Below are positions 45,757 through 58,530 of a stretch of DNA of 64,000 nt, one piece after another (the stretch's first letter is position 1; each line of letters starts with the position of its first letter). The notes below the pieces were generated by a model that saw only the letters and a list, made by a program, of their open reading frames with translations, searched no databases and had not been told where the DNA came from. The DNA is from Paraphysomonas bandaiensis (Eukaryota > Chrysophyceae). The stretch is taken from positions 62,001 through 126,000 of the forward strand of contig CBFFRP010000079.1 of assembly GCA_965644295.1 (NCBI GenBank), in the 5' to 3' direction. The position numbers and the translations under genes are program-made.

Positions 45757-48605
45757 ATGAGTATATCTGAAACTAAGTCAAGATATAAAGGTGATGTATT
45801 GAATTGTATTAAACATGGTCAAGGAAGATATGATTATCCTGGTGGAGTTTATTCTTATAATGGTTTATGGAATAATGGTGTGAAACATGGTAATCAGTGT
45901 AGTTTTATGATATCAAACTATAGTACATATGAGGGTGATATACAACATGGAGAGATTACTGGTAATGGTAAAAGGGTATGGATGGATGGTAGAGAGTATA
46001 CAGGTGAATGGAAAGATGGGGAAATGCATGGTAAAGGTGTATGGAAGAGTAGTGATGGGAAAGAGATTTATGAAGGAGAGTTTAGAGATAATAAACGACA
46101 TGGTAATGGTCATTTAAGATTATCTAATGGAGATACATATATGGGTGAGTTTGATACTCATAAATGTCATGGTAGAGGGTCATATTTGAGTGAACATTCA
46201 TTGTTTGTTGAATCGGATTATCAAAGTGGTGTGATGGAAGGACAATGCAATATACAATGGCATAAGACTGCTTCCTATGCTGGATCAGTAAGAAATGGCA
46301 TGTTGGATGGTTTAGGGCATTTTGTAACGCAAGATGGTGGATATGAATTTGAAGGTAATTTCCACGAGGGTTTCCCTGTATACGAGGTGGGTGGTGTCAG
46401 TGTGAAGCTTGATCGCGGAAAAGTGACCGAACCAGAGGCTGGCAAAAAGGACAAGAAGAAGAAGCCGGCTGGGAAGAAAGGCCAAAATGAGCCAGAGACC
46501 ATGGCATCTGTCCCTCCAGGTGGAGAAATAGGACAAGTAATAGTGGGAGTAAAGTATGATGATGATGGAGTGTCAGTTGCCACAGGAGGCAGCCAAACTT
46601 CACAAGAACCCACTGCTGGGGTGTGTATCCACCTTCCTAATGCGAATGAATTGCGGAGAAAATTTAACCTGCGAATGAGAAATTATATACCTCCTCCACC
46701 TCCGGGAAAAGGCGAAAGTCCTCCAGAACCTGATCCCGAGAAAGAACTCGGTGATATCGTCCCCCTATGGCGCAGGAATTTGACTTTAGAAGAGGCAGCA
46801 TGTGCATGGGATCGATTTCCAGTGCGTTGTTTGCGCTATGTGTCGGGGGTTAATATTCTGACAGGTATTGCATATTAGATACTGTGCGTGAACTATTGTA
46901 TGCGTATTTGTTGGGATATATGCTGCCTCTGTGAAATTATTATCTCAACTAAAGCGTTAACATCGCTGCAGGAGAGCAAGTTGTGGCAGAGGGTGATGCA
47001 ACACAGTTCATTCAACAGGAGTCAGGAATTATTGCTGCAAAAGTTCTAGCGGACTCAAATAGTAGCGTTTCTATTACACTACAACCAGTTGACATGGCAG
47101 GCGCAACCGAACTCTTGTCATTTATTGCAGATTTTCTTATTCAAGTAGCTTCTCTTGTTGACTGGTACGTGACCAAGGCTGTCTATGTTTCATACATATA
47201 CCTATATATGCCATAAGTAAATGGAGTTTTTCATTTCATAATGCTTCCATTATAGCAAAGAATCATTGGTCGAAGGGCAAGTTTACAGAGTCATCCCTGT
47301 GGTGTCGCTCTCCCATATGCTTGGCGGCCTGGAGGGGAAGAGCCGAATGGATCTTGTTCTGTTAGTTCCTGCAGAATATGTCCGCTCGCAGCAAGAAGAT
47401 GCTGAGGGCAGTGAAGAGGAAAAGAAGCCTGAAGAAGTGGTGTGGTCCAAGTGTGTGTGGGAATTGCGTCTGTGTCAAAAGCCTAATATGCCTCTTGCCT
47501 CTGAAAGCGACCAGTGTGGGGAAGGAAACCAAGCGTCCATTGCACAGGAAAATAGAGAAGATAATGGAACAACAGAAGGTGATGGAACAACAGAAGATAA
47601 TGGAACAACAGAAGATAATGGAACAACAGAAAGTAATGGAACAACAGAAGGTAATGGAACAACCGAACAAAACGGAACAGCAGAACAAAATAATGGCACT
47701 CCAGAGGAAGATATCACTGTACTGTCTCGATGGTCAGATGCGAGTTCATTTGACCCCTCAGCGTGGCACTCAATAGCACTTACTCTCCACAAGCAACGGG
47801 TTGATGCGTCCTCAGGGGAAGCTCCGTCTAGCCCTAGTTCTAGCTCTCTTGTGGAGCTCACAGTGGATGGAGCGGGTCGTATGAAGATGGAAGGGCAGTC
47901 AGCTGAAGGAACTGCTGCGGCGTGGTTACCCGAGCATTCTGCGGCTCCATCAGGTGTGTAAATGCATACTGCCTTTCAACAGCTGTTTATGTTGTGTCAC
48001 TATAACGTAATTCTTCTATTTTTGTTTATCTTTTTCTCATTCCAACATATAGAGGAGTCAGACTCTGTGAGTATGATCTATCGTGTTGGCTATGGGGCTG
48101 GATTCGGAGGGCTGGTCAAAAACATCGCAGTATGCACAAAGTAAGATATTTAGACTATGCAGTCTGCGCTCTATTAAAGTATTGTAACAGAAATGATCGA
48201 TGTGATCTACAAAAAGCAACGTCGTGTTTCTCAGAGCGAGATAGGCGTGAAAGAGAAATTAATGCCAGAATTGACTCCACTCTAGGTGAAAATTCTCCGA
48301 GTGGAGACGAAGAGAATCACGTCATACCTCCGCAGTTTGAACCCGTTGATTGTATTGAGTTTTTATCATGCGGTGGGAGGGCAGTTATTGATGGTCTCGT
48401 AGTACCTTCGAATACGCCGCCAGGAACGTATGTACTGGAAGTATATGATGTAATTGACGAGAAATGTGTAAAGCGAGAAGTAGATCCACAGACCCCGAGT
48501 GGTTCTTTTTCAGACGCAATGCAACGTGTAAAAGAGTTTTCTCGTGTAATTCCACTTGTAGGTAGTTCCAATATGACCTACAAAATCACTGTAAGTGCCG
48601 TATGA
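45757..48605 (+). CDS. MORN-repeat protein with C-terminal beta-rich extension
   Basis: Five exons (45757-46864, 46972-47164, 47256-47953, 48053-48140, 48191-48605) join in frame to 833 aa. The first 215 residues hold about eight MORN repeats (YKGDVLNCIKHGQGRYDYPG, YTGEWKDGEMHGKGVW, YEGEFRDNKRHGNGHL, YMGEFDTHKCHGRGSY). Next come a Lys-rich linker (KKDKKKKPAGKK), a proline run (IPPPPPGKG) and a beta-rich region of about 450 residues. That region contains LSFIADFLIQVASL, WELRLCQKPNM, AWHSIALTLHKQRVD, LVELTVDGAGRMKMEG and GTYVLEVYDVIDEKCVKREV. The middle carries an acidic NGTTE(D/G/S) tandem repeat from 18-bp DNA units. The AWHSIALTL ... LTVDG pattern resembles a concanavalin-like (LamG) fold, but this is tentative. 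MORN repeats usually link membranes, axonemes or kinases. Confidence 0.85.
47567..47692. repeat. 18-bp in-frame coding repeat
   Basis: About seven units of GGAACAACAGAAGATAAT encode NGTTE(D/G/S/Q) inside exon 3 of the MORN gene. Unit variants differ mainly at the last two codons. The period keeps the frame. Confidence 0.9.
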
Positions 48606-49090
48606 TACGACTTCATTTATATAGGTAGTAAATATTATTTGTGCTGATCTCAAAGTAATAAGGACATCTGTGTTCTTTCTGAAGTTTCATCCATAATAGA
48701 TCCAATGCATCATTGTTTATGTGTGTATTATTCATATTTCGGAAGCACATAATATTCAAGTAGTTCACAATATATATGTCCTATGTCCAAATTGCGAATT
48801 ATCTTTACTCTTTCATCTTCAGAGAAGAGTGTTGACCAGTAGTTTTTGCATGTTGGTAAACGATCAAATGCTGTAGTTAACGGCTTTAAAATTAGAACTG
48901 TGCGTAGGTGATGAATGCTGAAGCTAAATACAACTTTGTATGAAATTAAAGAAATACTACGAATTGCTTTACACAAACTGAAAAGTAGTGACTGTATTAG
49001 CTTGTGCCTCTCTCTTCAGCTCTTCAGTACTAGTTGTAGTTGTAGTTCAATATTTAGTACTGATGCTGTTGTAGAATAAAGAATAAAGAG
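48606..49090. other. Intergenic region
   Basis: Downstream of the MORN gene. Short broken frames only; nothing supportable. Confidence 0.45.
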
Positions 49091-49480
49091 CTAGCTACTA
49101 CTATACAAATTACAAATGATATACTTTATATGCATATGATGGCATAATTCATTGGGGGTAACATCAAAAACAACAGCTGAAGAATTGCTTGCATCAACTT
49201 GTCCTCGGTTCAGTTGATGTGGTTTAACTAAAACAACACTACCCGCCTGTAGGAGTTCCGCCCCATCGGTTGGAGAGTGAGAGATGAAAAATCTTTTCAT
49301 CCTTTCGTCTTGGTCTGTGAATGCTGCACTTGCTGCGTTACGTTTCGCCCTCTTGATAGAGTATTACCATGCTCATTAACCAATACTTCAACAGACTCGT
49401 TCGTTGAAGGCTCTGAGTCATAGTCCGCGACAACATTAATCATAGGTATCTTAGCTACAAGCTCTTCTAAATCCTCCGCT
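49091..49480 (-). pseudogene. Possible decayed coding fragment
   Basis: On the minus strand, 49476 downwards reads EDLEELVAKIPMINVVADYD and continues ESVEVLVNEHGNTLS to a stop. The next frame opens at once with MKRFFISHSPTDGAELLQAG and continues to NSSAVVFDVTPNELCHHM. Both pieces have protein-like composition and abut within a few bases, which suggests a frameshifted remnant. I recognise no family. It could also be two exons of an unrecognised gene. Confidence 0.35.
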
Positions 49481-49488
49481 GTTTAGCG

Positions 49489-49589
49489 TTTGTGTCTCCG
49501 AAATGAGTAGATCACTAAGACCTTTTCTAGGATGTTGTTCAACCAGCAGCATGTAAGGAGTAGTGATCTACCCTTTTCAGAGACACAAA
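49489..49589. repeat. Imperfect 28-bp inverted repeat (hairpin)
   Basis: TTTGTGTCTCCGAAATGAGT followed by AGATCACT (49489-49516) pairs with 49562-49589, with three mismatches around a 45-nt loop. It directly abuts the possible decayed coding fragment. A transposon end or foldback element is possible. Confidence 0.7.
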
Positions 49590-49592
49590 GTA

Positions 49593-50588
49593 ATAATAAT
49601 AAGACTTTATTGACATCACTCTCACACATTACACGAATATGATATACAGTCATGTAGCTGATGCAATCAGTTTCAACACTTATATCACAAATACTCCGAC
49701 ATGAAGAGATCGTGATATGATTTGATGAATATCTTCATACACCATCGTAATAATAGAGCCAAAACTTATATACAACAAGTGCGTATATGAGCATGCATTC
49801 AGATATTAGAAGAGCTTGTAGTAGGCTTGTACTACGAGACCAGTCATATCCATTATCTGTGTTTCATTCTTGTGATCGTTCATCAGTGACTCGACTCTTC
49901 GACTGTGAGTATCCACAGAGCTGAGGGTTCACACTCAGTCGAGTTGTTTTAAGAGATTTTCAGTTTTTATATATACAGCACCAGCAGCAGTTAGATATAG
50001 CGTAGTATTCTATATACAAGTCTAGAAGGAAAATACTTGTATAAGTAGGACCATATGTCCATATATGTACAATAGTATTGCTGCTCCTGCTGTATAGTGT
50101 GTATGACTGATTGGTGTATTTTCATTTATACAGTGTCTTTCTACACATAAAACTTCCAACCAATTTCTTGTGTGACTCAACTCACTCTATAGCTAGTTGA
50201 CTTATATAGTCATTCACTGTATTGAATTCCACTGACTTTACTTCTCATTCTTTAGTATAATTATACGTATATTTGAACATCTTATTCATATCACTTTCTT
50301 TACACTACTTTGTTCAACTTCATTCATTTCAACTTGAATTTCAAACTTTTTTACTTCATTAAACTTCCATATCCTTACTACACTAATCTACATATAACTT
50401 CCTTACTTCTATATTATATAACTTCAATTACTTTCTTATACTTCAATATAATTATCATACATATTATATATATATACATACATATTATACTTTCATTTTT
50501 ATACTTCAACTTCAATCTATAAAAACTTCTACTTCGTACTTCATCTACTTCTTCTACTTCTTACTTCGTACTTTTATGATAGTATAGT
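49593..50588. other. AT-rich upstream region of the EF-hand gene
   Basis: About 1 kb without a visible gene. The last 250 bp are a T/C-rich strand (ACTTC and TACTTC runs), a low-complexity polypyrimidine promoter tract. Confidence 0.5.
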
Positions 50589-52438
50589 ATGGGTGGGATA
50601 GTATCAATACATACAAAGAATCATCTATATGAGGATGATGTACCTATAGATATAGCATGTTATATAGAGGAATATACACTATTAGGATTGAAATATACAC
50701 ATATCATTCAATTCTATACTATATTTCATCAGATATGTCTTGAGAATCAATGTGTGTCATCTATCCCTATACATGATCTTTTAATTCATTATTTTTTAGT
50801 TGAATATAATTCATTTACATCATTAATATTCACTAGTTTTGATGTAGATATTTATACAAATACAGACATTGATTTTGCAAGATTTATACAAGCAATATGG
50901 AATTATTGTACATTAGATGAGACTGGAATATGTGCTTGTGTATTTAATTTATATGATCGGCTTGATGAGGGATATATACATAAGAAAGATGTGTGTCGGA
51001 TGATACAAGAGTTATATGGATCAGACTATAAGATATGTGAAGAGGCAAGAATGTAAGTATTATGAGTGATATGTGAATGATATGAGGGTGTTAGGAGAGT
51101 GATCTGAGTATGCTATGAGTATTATGAGTGTTATATACCTGTGTTATGGGTGTTATATGAGTGATATGTGTGTTATATGAGGGTGATATGAGTATGCTAT
51201 GAGTGATATGAGTGTTATATGAATGTGCTATGAGTGATATGAGTGTTATATGAATGTGCTATGAGTGCTATATGGGTGATATGAGCGTGCTGTGAGTTTA
51301 TTATGATGAGTTATATTAGTGTAATATTGACTGATACTATCACAGTACTCAAAAGGAAATTGAAGAGAATCGTAGAAGACATATTGACTACGAGAACTTT
51401 GAAAAGCTCGCTGGTGCCTACCCTGCGCTACTGTATCCCGCGTTTGTGTATCAACATGTCTTAAGGAGTAAAGTGCTAGGTACTTTCTTGCCAGTGCAAT
51501 TCGTCATCTTGTGTGAATAATGCTTCTTTGTTGATAACGGTTTATGTCATCATAATGTGGCCTCTACTTGTTATAGGAGAGCGGTTTTGGAAGCCTTTGG
51601 AGACTGTGCGAGCACATCTAATGCCGTCAAAGCACATCAAGTATGTGCCGGTCCGTGTACTGTTGATGTCACGGACAGATCGACAAGCGATCAGAAGATA
51701 CGTTGAGAATAGGGAGCAAATAAGCGCCATGAAGATAGCTACACTGAGGTACTAGTTGTCACTCTACCCCTTGAATATTGCATGCGTATTAAGCATGAGT
51801 GTTACTTTTTCATAGTTTTGCTCGGCTCACTGTCATCTAATGCTTGTTTGTTGCAGAAGTATGAATAGTATGAAGCTTCCGTAAGTATTACATGTGGAAT
51901 TTTTGTTGCGCAATATACACTAATACCCTATCCCCTGAAATAATTTCACTATGCATCGCGATACCTTATGATGACGGTGACTCTATTTTCTCTTATTTTT
52001 CTTTTGCAGTCGTGATAGAAGAGGTAGTCAATCTGATGTGGAAAGCAGCACGAACGCCCCTTCTTCACCGTCCACGCAGTCACGTAGACGGCATTCGAAT
52101 GTCGGAAAGCATATGGACATGCATGGTACTCTTTTGTCCTCCATGTACAGGTTAGTTTCACAAACATTAAAACCATCATTTGTGTTGTAATCAGGCGCTG
52201 TGATTTGATTCCTGCAGAGATATAAAGCGTAGTTTGTCTGGTGCGGAGTTGAATCAACCATTTAACCTTCAACCGTCCCGCTTTAGATTTTCAGGTGACA
52301 AAGCGATATCGGAGTCAAGAGAAAGGTGTTATTCGTGAATTCTTCTCCAAATTCTAACCTAAATGAACACGCAGTAATGATAACTCCAGTGTGGACGCGA
52401 AGGAACCGACATCACGTAGACCGGATAACTACATGTAG
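50589..52438 (+). CDS. EF-hand protein with N-myristoylation-type start
   Basis: Seven exons (50589-51052, 51346-51479, 51577-51748, 51857-51880, 52010-52150, 52218-52325, 52375-52438) join in frame to 368 aa. The N-terminus MGGIVS fits the MGxxxS acylation pattern. A calcineurin-B/KChIP-like helical region follows. It has FARFIQAIWNYC before one loop (YDRLDEGYIHKKDV) in which position 3 is Leu instead of an acidic or polar residue, so calcium binding is doubtful. Next comes IDYENFEKLAGAYPALLYPA and a region with HIKYVPVRVLL. The C-terminal 110 residues are Ser/Arg-rich and probably disordered (SQSDVESSTNAPSSPSTQSR). It is likely a membrane-tethered regulatory protein; partners are unknown. 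Confidence 0.82.
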
Positions 52439-52779
52439 GGTGCACCCAGTAGTGGTTTTGCTGTTCTGATGTTGTTTTCTTAGTTGGCTGTCGAAAGTAT
52501 TCACCCAATTGCGGTATTCCCTTTTGTCAAATACAAGTGTCGTCGGTGGGAGTACCAGCTCTACAAAGGTAAAGAAGCTGAAGAGTGTCCCTGTACTAGT
52601 TAGTCCGAAAGAAGGTTAATTCCTATACTCGCTGCTTTTAGCTGTCTACAGTTTTGATTTGAATTTATAGAAAACTGATAGTGTATAATATAGAGATTGC
52701 ATAACGTCATGAATAGAGTATTGTACAGGGAATATGTACCTAGTATATAATATATAATGGTAAGGGTACCTGTTGCAGA
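52439..52779. other. Intergenic region
   Basis: Downstream of the EF-hand gene; no gene or repeat is visible until the R1 copy begins near 52780. Confidence 0.45.
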
Positions 52780-53247
52780 TTTAGCATACCAAGTCATTTG
52801 GGAGTCAGAACTAATTTATAATTTAGCATTGCAATTTAACAAACTAGTGCTTAACTCTGATATCCTACAATTTTGCGCTATGAAAGCTGCTTGTTCGTCA
52901 CCGCAAGCACCAAGCTGCAACCTCTATCACTCAAACTAAACGCAGTGAGCAAGCGGAATGCTGATATTCTTGGCACCTGCTGACTTCAGGAGGCAGTCCA
53001 ATACCCCAGTTACCCTTCAGGTGGGTCCAATACCCCTGATGTCTGTTTACTCGTCAAGGCCCAAAGGCGTCTACACAAGAGACACTTATTAGTGTCCCTT
53101 GTACAACTCAAGCATTTGGCTATGAGTGAGAAGAAAATTATAGGCTGACTATATATGCGGCTCACATTAGTTTCCCAGAGAAACATTTCCGGCACTTATC
53201 CCCCAGAACACCATGAAATGGTACGAGTCCGACATCTTTGAGGGAGC
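52780..53247 (-). repeat. Interspersed repeat R1, long copy (reverse)
   Basis: Read on the minus strand, this runs from AAGATGTCGGACTCGTACC through GTGTTCTGGGGGATAAGT, GTGTAGACGCCTTTGGGCC, CTGACTTCAGG (complement) and CTTGCTCACTGCGTTT to TATCAGAGTTAAGCACTAGT. This is the same order as at 42.1-42.6 kb. It is the most complete copy and helps define a unit of about 470-540 bp. No terminal inverted repeats or coding capacity were seen. Confidence 0.88.
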
Positions 53248-54586
53248 TTTATTCATATACACTGCAAACGTTAAATAAGAATGTATGAGTAAAAGTATAC
53301 ATACGTTTCATGAATGACATGTTCGCTATTAAAATATCCTCATTTTGTTTTAAAATAATGTGTTTTGACCTGAATTGGGCTCAACATAACGCTCGTATCA
53401 GCACCGGGTATATAAAAAGACATTCAACTTCAACACTCGGTTCGAACAGACACTATCTTCTTCTATATTAATTTAGATAATGGCAGTCATTTAAATTGAC
53501 TTTATCATAACACATATATTAGGGAAAGCTCAATAATGAGCGAACAATCAAAAGAGGATAATCTAACACTCCACCCTTCGTCTGATGTAGATCATGAATG
53601 ATGTCACTGGAATTGATCTATCTTTATCGCCGGTACTTTTGAAAATACTTTTGTTGAAGAGTGAGTTCAAAAGCTACAATTGATGCTGAACGTGATTTGG
53701 GGCATTGGCACCCAATCCTTTCAGAGTAAGGGTCACGCCGTATATATCAGGATTATGTGTCTCATATCATGGTGCATGCACCATTTGAGCCATCTGCACT
53801 GGCAGGTGTTAAGCGTGATGATAACAAGTAGAAACAAGAAGCCTCGTGCGACTATTATTTAAAAATTTACGACTTTCAATAGTTTTGAACCTACAGTTTT
53901 GAACAATTGTCTTGCTCTAGGAAGCCACAGGCACTTTTTAAGAAAACTTTGGAATTTATTTAATTTAGCACAGTTGCTACTCCCTTATGTAGATACAATT
54001 GAGTTGTTGACAACGTACACAATGAACTTTTCTATTAATCAGGGAATAGCTATTTTCTCTCTGCCAGCAAGCTATAATCATTAAACATGATATTATCCGT
54101 ATACTAAACAGTAGATTTTCAAGATCATAGGGGTATGCTACAATAAAATTCAGAGAATAGGAGTATAGTCCCTTGAAATTATAAATATAACTTGAGTATC
54201 CTTGAATCCCAGAATCATGTATCAAAAGAGCTGACTTGGCATTATATTCGCTAAATACAGTATTTTCCACATGCACATACTTTCCAACCCGAATTATAGA
54301 ACTTTAATTATTTTAACGTAACTTATGCCACATATACAATGTACGATAACAAAAAATATGTTTATTTAGAGTCTATTATATTACATAAAATGATTTTAAT
54401 ATGATAGCGCAGTTTTAGTATGTACTTCTATGGATGATAATTTAGCTTAACAATACAAGACTGTAATCATGGCAGCAAAAATGACAAGTAAGAAGAATTA
54501 AATATGTGGTCAGATTAGTACTTCAGTAGCACATATTCTGCAAGTCCTGGACTGTATATACCCTATATATACAAAAGCATTTAGAT
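53248..54586. other. Intergenic region
   Basis: About 1.3 kb with no exon chain, repeat or RNA that I can support. Confidence 0.45.
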
Positions 54587-54793
54587 TCAATTCACAAACA
54601 GTTCATAAGGAGACCTGCCACCGACATTGTAGCCTACAGTAGATGTGTACAACGTCAGAGCCTCGTGCATGGTGCATTTGTACTCCAAACTATGTATTAC
54701 TGATTTAAATCGGTTATATATTCTCATAAATCGGTATACCTGATATGCATCGTCAGGATATTGAGAATTTGGGAGTATACTTGCTTTTGACAC
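54587..54793 (-). other. Small open frame, possible extra exon
   Basis: A 68-codon minus-strand frame (SILPNSQYPDDAYQVYRFMR ... TVGYNVGGRSPYELFVN) with protein-like composition lies 60 bp downstream of the membrane-protein stop. It could be an alternative last exon of that gene or a separate small gene. I could not find a donor and acceptor that join it in frame with confidence. Confidence 0.3.
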
Positions 54794-54853
54794 ACACTTT
54801 CACCATCATCTTGCTCACTCAAGAAGGTTACAATTAACTGTCACATAATATGT

Positions 54854-57800
54854 TTACGGGATAGGCACAGAGCATTGTGATATCACCGTTTGCAGAATAA
54901 TGGACTTCGTGGCAGCAGTCTTATATACGCTTGCAGCCCCATCCATATCCCTTACAGTAACAGCTTTCTCCATAGCACTGTACATAGGATAATACTTTGA
55001 AAAATCATCAACAAATAAGCGTGCGATTACGTTTTGAGAGATGCCAAGGCTGACAGAATGCTATAGAAATATATTACTTAAAATCGATATCAAGTGAAAC
55101 GCTTACTCATTTGGGTCCGATATTTCAGCTCCACGGTGGGTTTTCATGCCGTTTAGAACAGCGACATTCTTTCTCGTAGCTATCATTTCTCGCATCGGAT
55201 TCGAAGATTCTAAAGTACAAAGCAGTTAATATAGTACACATCAAAACTGACAAGAATATATTATATACCGCTACAAGGTCCAGATTCAGAGCCGGTAAGA
55301 AACGAAGCCCAGAATGGCTGCAAAGTCGGCGAGGGGGTCTCATTTTTTTTTGAAGTGCTGTTAACATGTCAGACATAGGTAGTATATGCCTTAAGTACTT
55401 GTGACTTACGGTAAGAATACACTACTCTCATAATAGGGACCCAGTTTCCTGGATGTGCTCACTTTAGAATTAGACGTCTTCTGTCCTGTATCCTCATCGT
55501 CTAAAGCGTTCAGTATATACGTATTAATATGCATAATGATGTACAACTTAGGCATACCTGAGTCTTCGTCATCCGAATCCACGTAACCGCCATCAACTTT
55601 AGCTACTGACACCAAATCTACCATATCAGCACACACGGTAAAAAAACGTAAGTCATCATAATACCATATACTACCATGAGTCATTTTTGTCAGTACGCTT
55701 TCTGCCTTAATTCCACGCAGCTTTCCATCTCTAATCTGCAATGCAAAAGCTATCAAAGTTTGTTTGCACAGGATTCGTGTCTCCTACTCTCAGCATTATC
55801 AGTGCTAACGCTTTGGTCGCAGCTTCCAGCTGCACATAGATACGCATTATATATTTGCAACATGTCAATGGTTTAACTGACCTCTTGGACAGTATATTCC
55901 TCTTTCGGTGGCACTCTTCCAGTGGCCTGAGGTAAATATGAAAAGTGTCAGTATAGCGCGGTAAAGTCTATTACTAAAAGTGACCTGAAGGTATATATAT
56001 AGCACAGGTAGGCACATCAACATCAAAATTGGCACCATAGTCGCTGCATTACCACTGGCGATGCCGAGGCTATTGAATGCAGCATCGCTCCACTGTTACC
56101 GCACAATATTAGCGACGACAGGTTCTCATATATATAGTCTCAAATAATGCAGCATGACATACTTTTGCAGTACAGGAGTAATATTGTTCTTCGAGTGTCG
56201 TAGGGGGAGAAGTTACAAGTTTATTCCTAGCATATACCGCCCGTGTTATTGATATCATATGTTAATCACAATATGGGTACCAGTTTTCTATCGTAAAACT
56301 ATCTGTACAAGCCGGCTCGGTAAGCTGATAGTGAAAATCAGAGACACTCTTCAAGCCGTCATCGTAGATATTGAACATAAGAATTGAACATATGCCGAAT
56401 GATGTATTACAGAACTCATATGCAGTTTCTCTTTGGCTTTCAGTTAAGTATTGATACACAAACGGGTCTAATGAGACGTTGTACGCCATATCCGCTATCA
56501 TAAATGGCTCACTGGTCATTATGAACTCTACCATAGGAGTTAATTCATCAGTGTTGAAGAACAGCATTCCTAGTAAAAAGTCGTAAATGTTGCAGTAGCT
56601 GTTTTTATCGATCCCGTTAGCGCTATAATACCATTGTTAAAATTGGCTTAATAATCAACGGTGTATAACCTACCAGTAACATTTGACAGGTACAGCACTC
56701 GAAAAGGTCTCGAAATCACCAAAATGATTAAACAGCGGGTAAGTCAATATCTCTCCGACCTTTACCAGACAGAATGTTTTTGTCCCGATCGAGCCACAGT
56801 ATATGGGAGTCATATGTTCGTATCTATCATCGAAGTAAGATGCCATTTCAACAACAACTCCATTTTGAAGTGTGACGTTGTAATTGGATGACACCACTTG
56901 ATAGAGGGAGAAGAGATCAAGCATTCCCAGGTTTACCTAAGTAAATTGATCAAACACTTACAAACCACTAAAATATAAATAAACATTTTAGGTGGATTAA
57001 AAAGGCTTAGAACATACCGCATTAGCTGTCACTAAAGACCGCACATCCAGAACCACGTTAAATTCATCATAGTCGTAGTGGGCATCAAAACCTAAGAGTT
57101 CGGGTTCAATCGCAGACGTGCAGTTTTCACTCGTCATAAAATCAGCATATGAGTACTCAACGTACAGCTGTGCGTTAGAAACGTCGTAAGACGTCAATGT
57201 GCCTGACTCACATGTACCTTCCACAGATGCAACGTAGGCATCGAGGTAATCTCTGTTGAATACATCGGCAGGATTACCTGTAGAAAGTCAGAGACAATTG
57301 GTATATATCTAGACAACGTTCTGTCATTCGTACCAGTCATTTGAAATACATGTTGATCGCTCCATACCTCCCATGCCATCCAAACCATCAAATTGAAGGC
57401 TGCATCTTGAGTTTTCGCCACATTTCCCATGCGTTGCAGAGCTCCCTCTATATACCTCATCATTGACTTATATTCATCATCTGTGGCTTTGTAATTAAAG
57501 AGCTCTAAGCTATAAAGTGCATGGGAAAGAAGAAATCCATCGTCACCAGACCATACCCCATCTACTGTGCCGTACCATTTACCAGTATTCTCTTTCGGAA
57601 CCTTCTCACAGTTTCCATCATTAGCTTCTAATGATATAAAATGAGTCGATATCGCTGTTGAATATCCGGTATATATAAAATATACAAAACAAGTAGCTGA
57701 TAATACATATGCTAAACATCCAAATGTATACATATAGTTTGGTGGTAAATCTCTGATAGCATCTAATGGAATATTATCAATAAAAATTTCACGTAATTTT

Positions 57801-57892
57801 GATTGAATCCATTCTAAAAATGTTTTTTCTTCTTCAATTTGTTTTTCAACAAATGATTCATCAGCTTTTAATGTTTTTATACGTGGTGGCAT
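54854..57892 (-). CDS. Orphan two-TM membrane protein with large Cys-containing ectodomain
   Basis: Twelve exons join in frame to 765 aa: 57892-57334, 57277-57018, 56936-56674, 56622-56281, 56226-56163, 56092-55985, 55926-55882, 55735-55558, 55500-55410, 55357-55269, 55209-55107 and 55049-54854. After a charged cytosolic segment, TM1 lies at about residues 53-75 (FGCLAYVLSATCFVYFIY). A region of about 430 residues with many Cys, Tyr and Asp follows, including ENWNKLVTSPPTTLEEQYYS. TM2 is at about 511-532 (NAATMVPILMLMCLPVLYIY). The cytosolic tail of about 230 residues has a compact part (DLRFFTVCADMVDLVSVAKVD) and an acidic Ser-rich part. The topology suggests a receptor or surface protein; I recognise no family. 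An alternative start 8 codons upstream is possible. Confidence 0.8.
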
Positions 57893-58158
57893 GATTTGTG
57901 TATAGATAGAATGCAATTGCAGAGGTATGAAGGTTGTTATGTAAAGGGTTGATATGAGATAGAGAGAGAGTGTGATGCACTACCGATTGGTGTGAGAGAA
58001 GGAAATGCATGTCTATAGAGGATGGAGGAAGGAGGATGGAGGGGTATGGAGTGTACAGGCGGTGGGGGTGAAATTTACCATATGGCAAGATAAGATACTG
58101 TACATGTCCACATACATACACCCTATACAGAGTACCACATGCACACATGTACAGACAC

Positions 58159-58496
58159 ATGTATGTATGTATGTATGTATGTATGTATGTATGTATGTAT
58201 GTATGTATGTATGTATGTATGTATGTATGTATGTATGTATGTATGTATGTATGTATGTATGTATGTATGTATGTATGTATGTATGTACAGACACATGTAT
58301 GTATGTATGTACAGTATGTATGTACAGACACATGTATGTATGTATGTATGTATGTATGTATGTATGTATGTATGTATGTATGTATGTATGTATGTATGTA
58401 TGTATGTATGTATGTATGTATGTATGTATGTATGTATGTATGTATGTATGTATGTATGTACATGTATGTATGTATGTATGTATGTATGTATGTATG

Positions 58497-58530
<34 letters not shown>

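Noticed and set aside
53680-54084. Short open frames as exons
   Set aside because: No splice chain, no family resemblance and no codon pattern like the confirmed genes.
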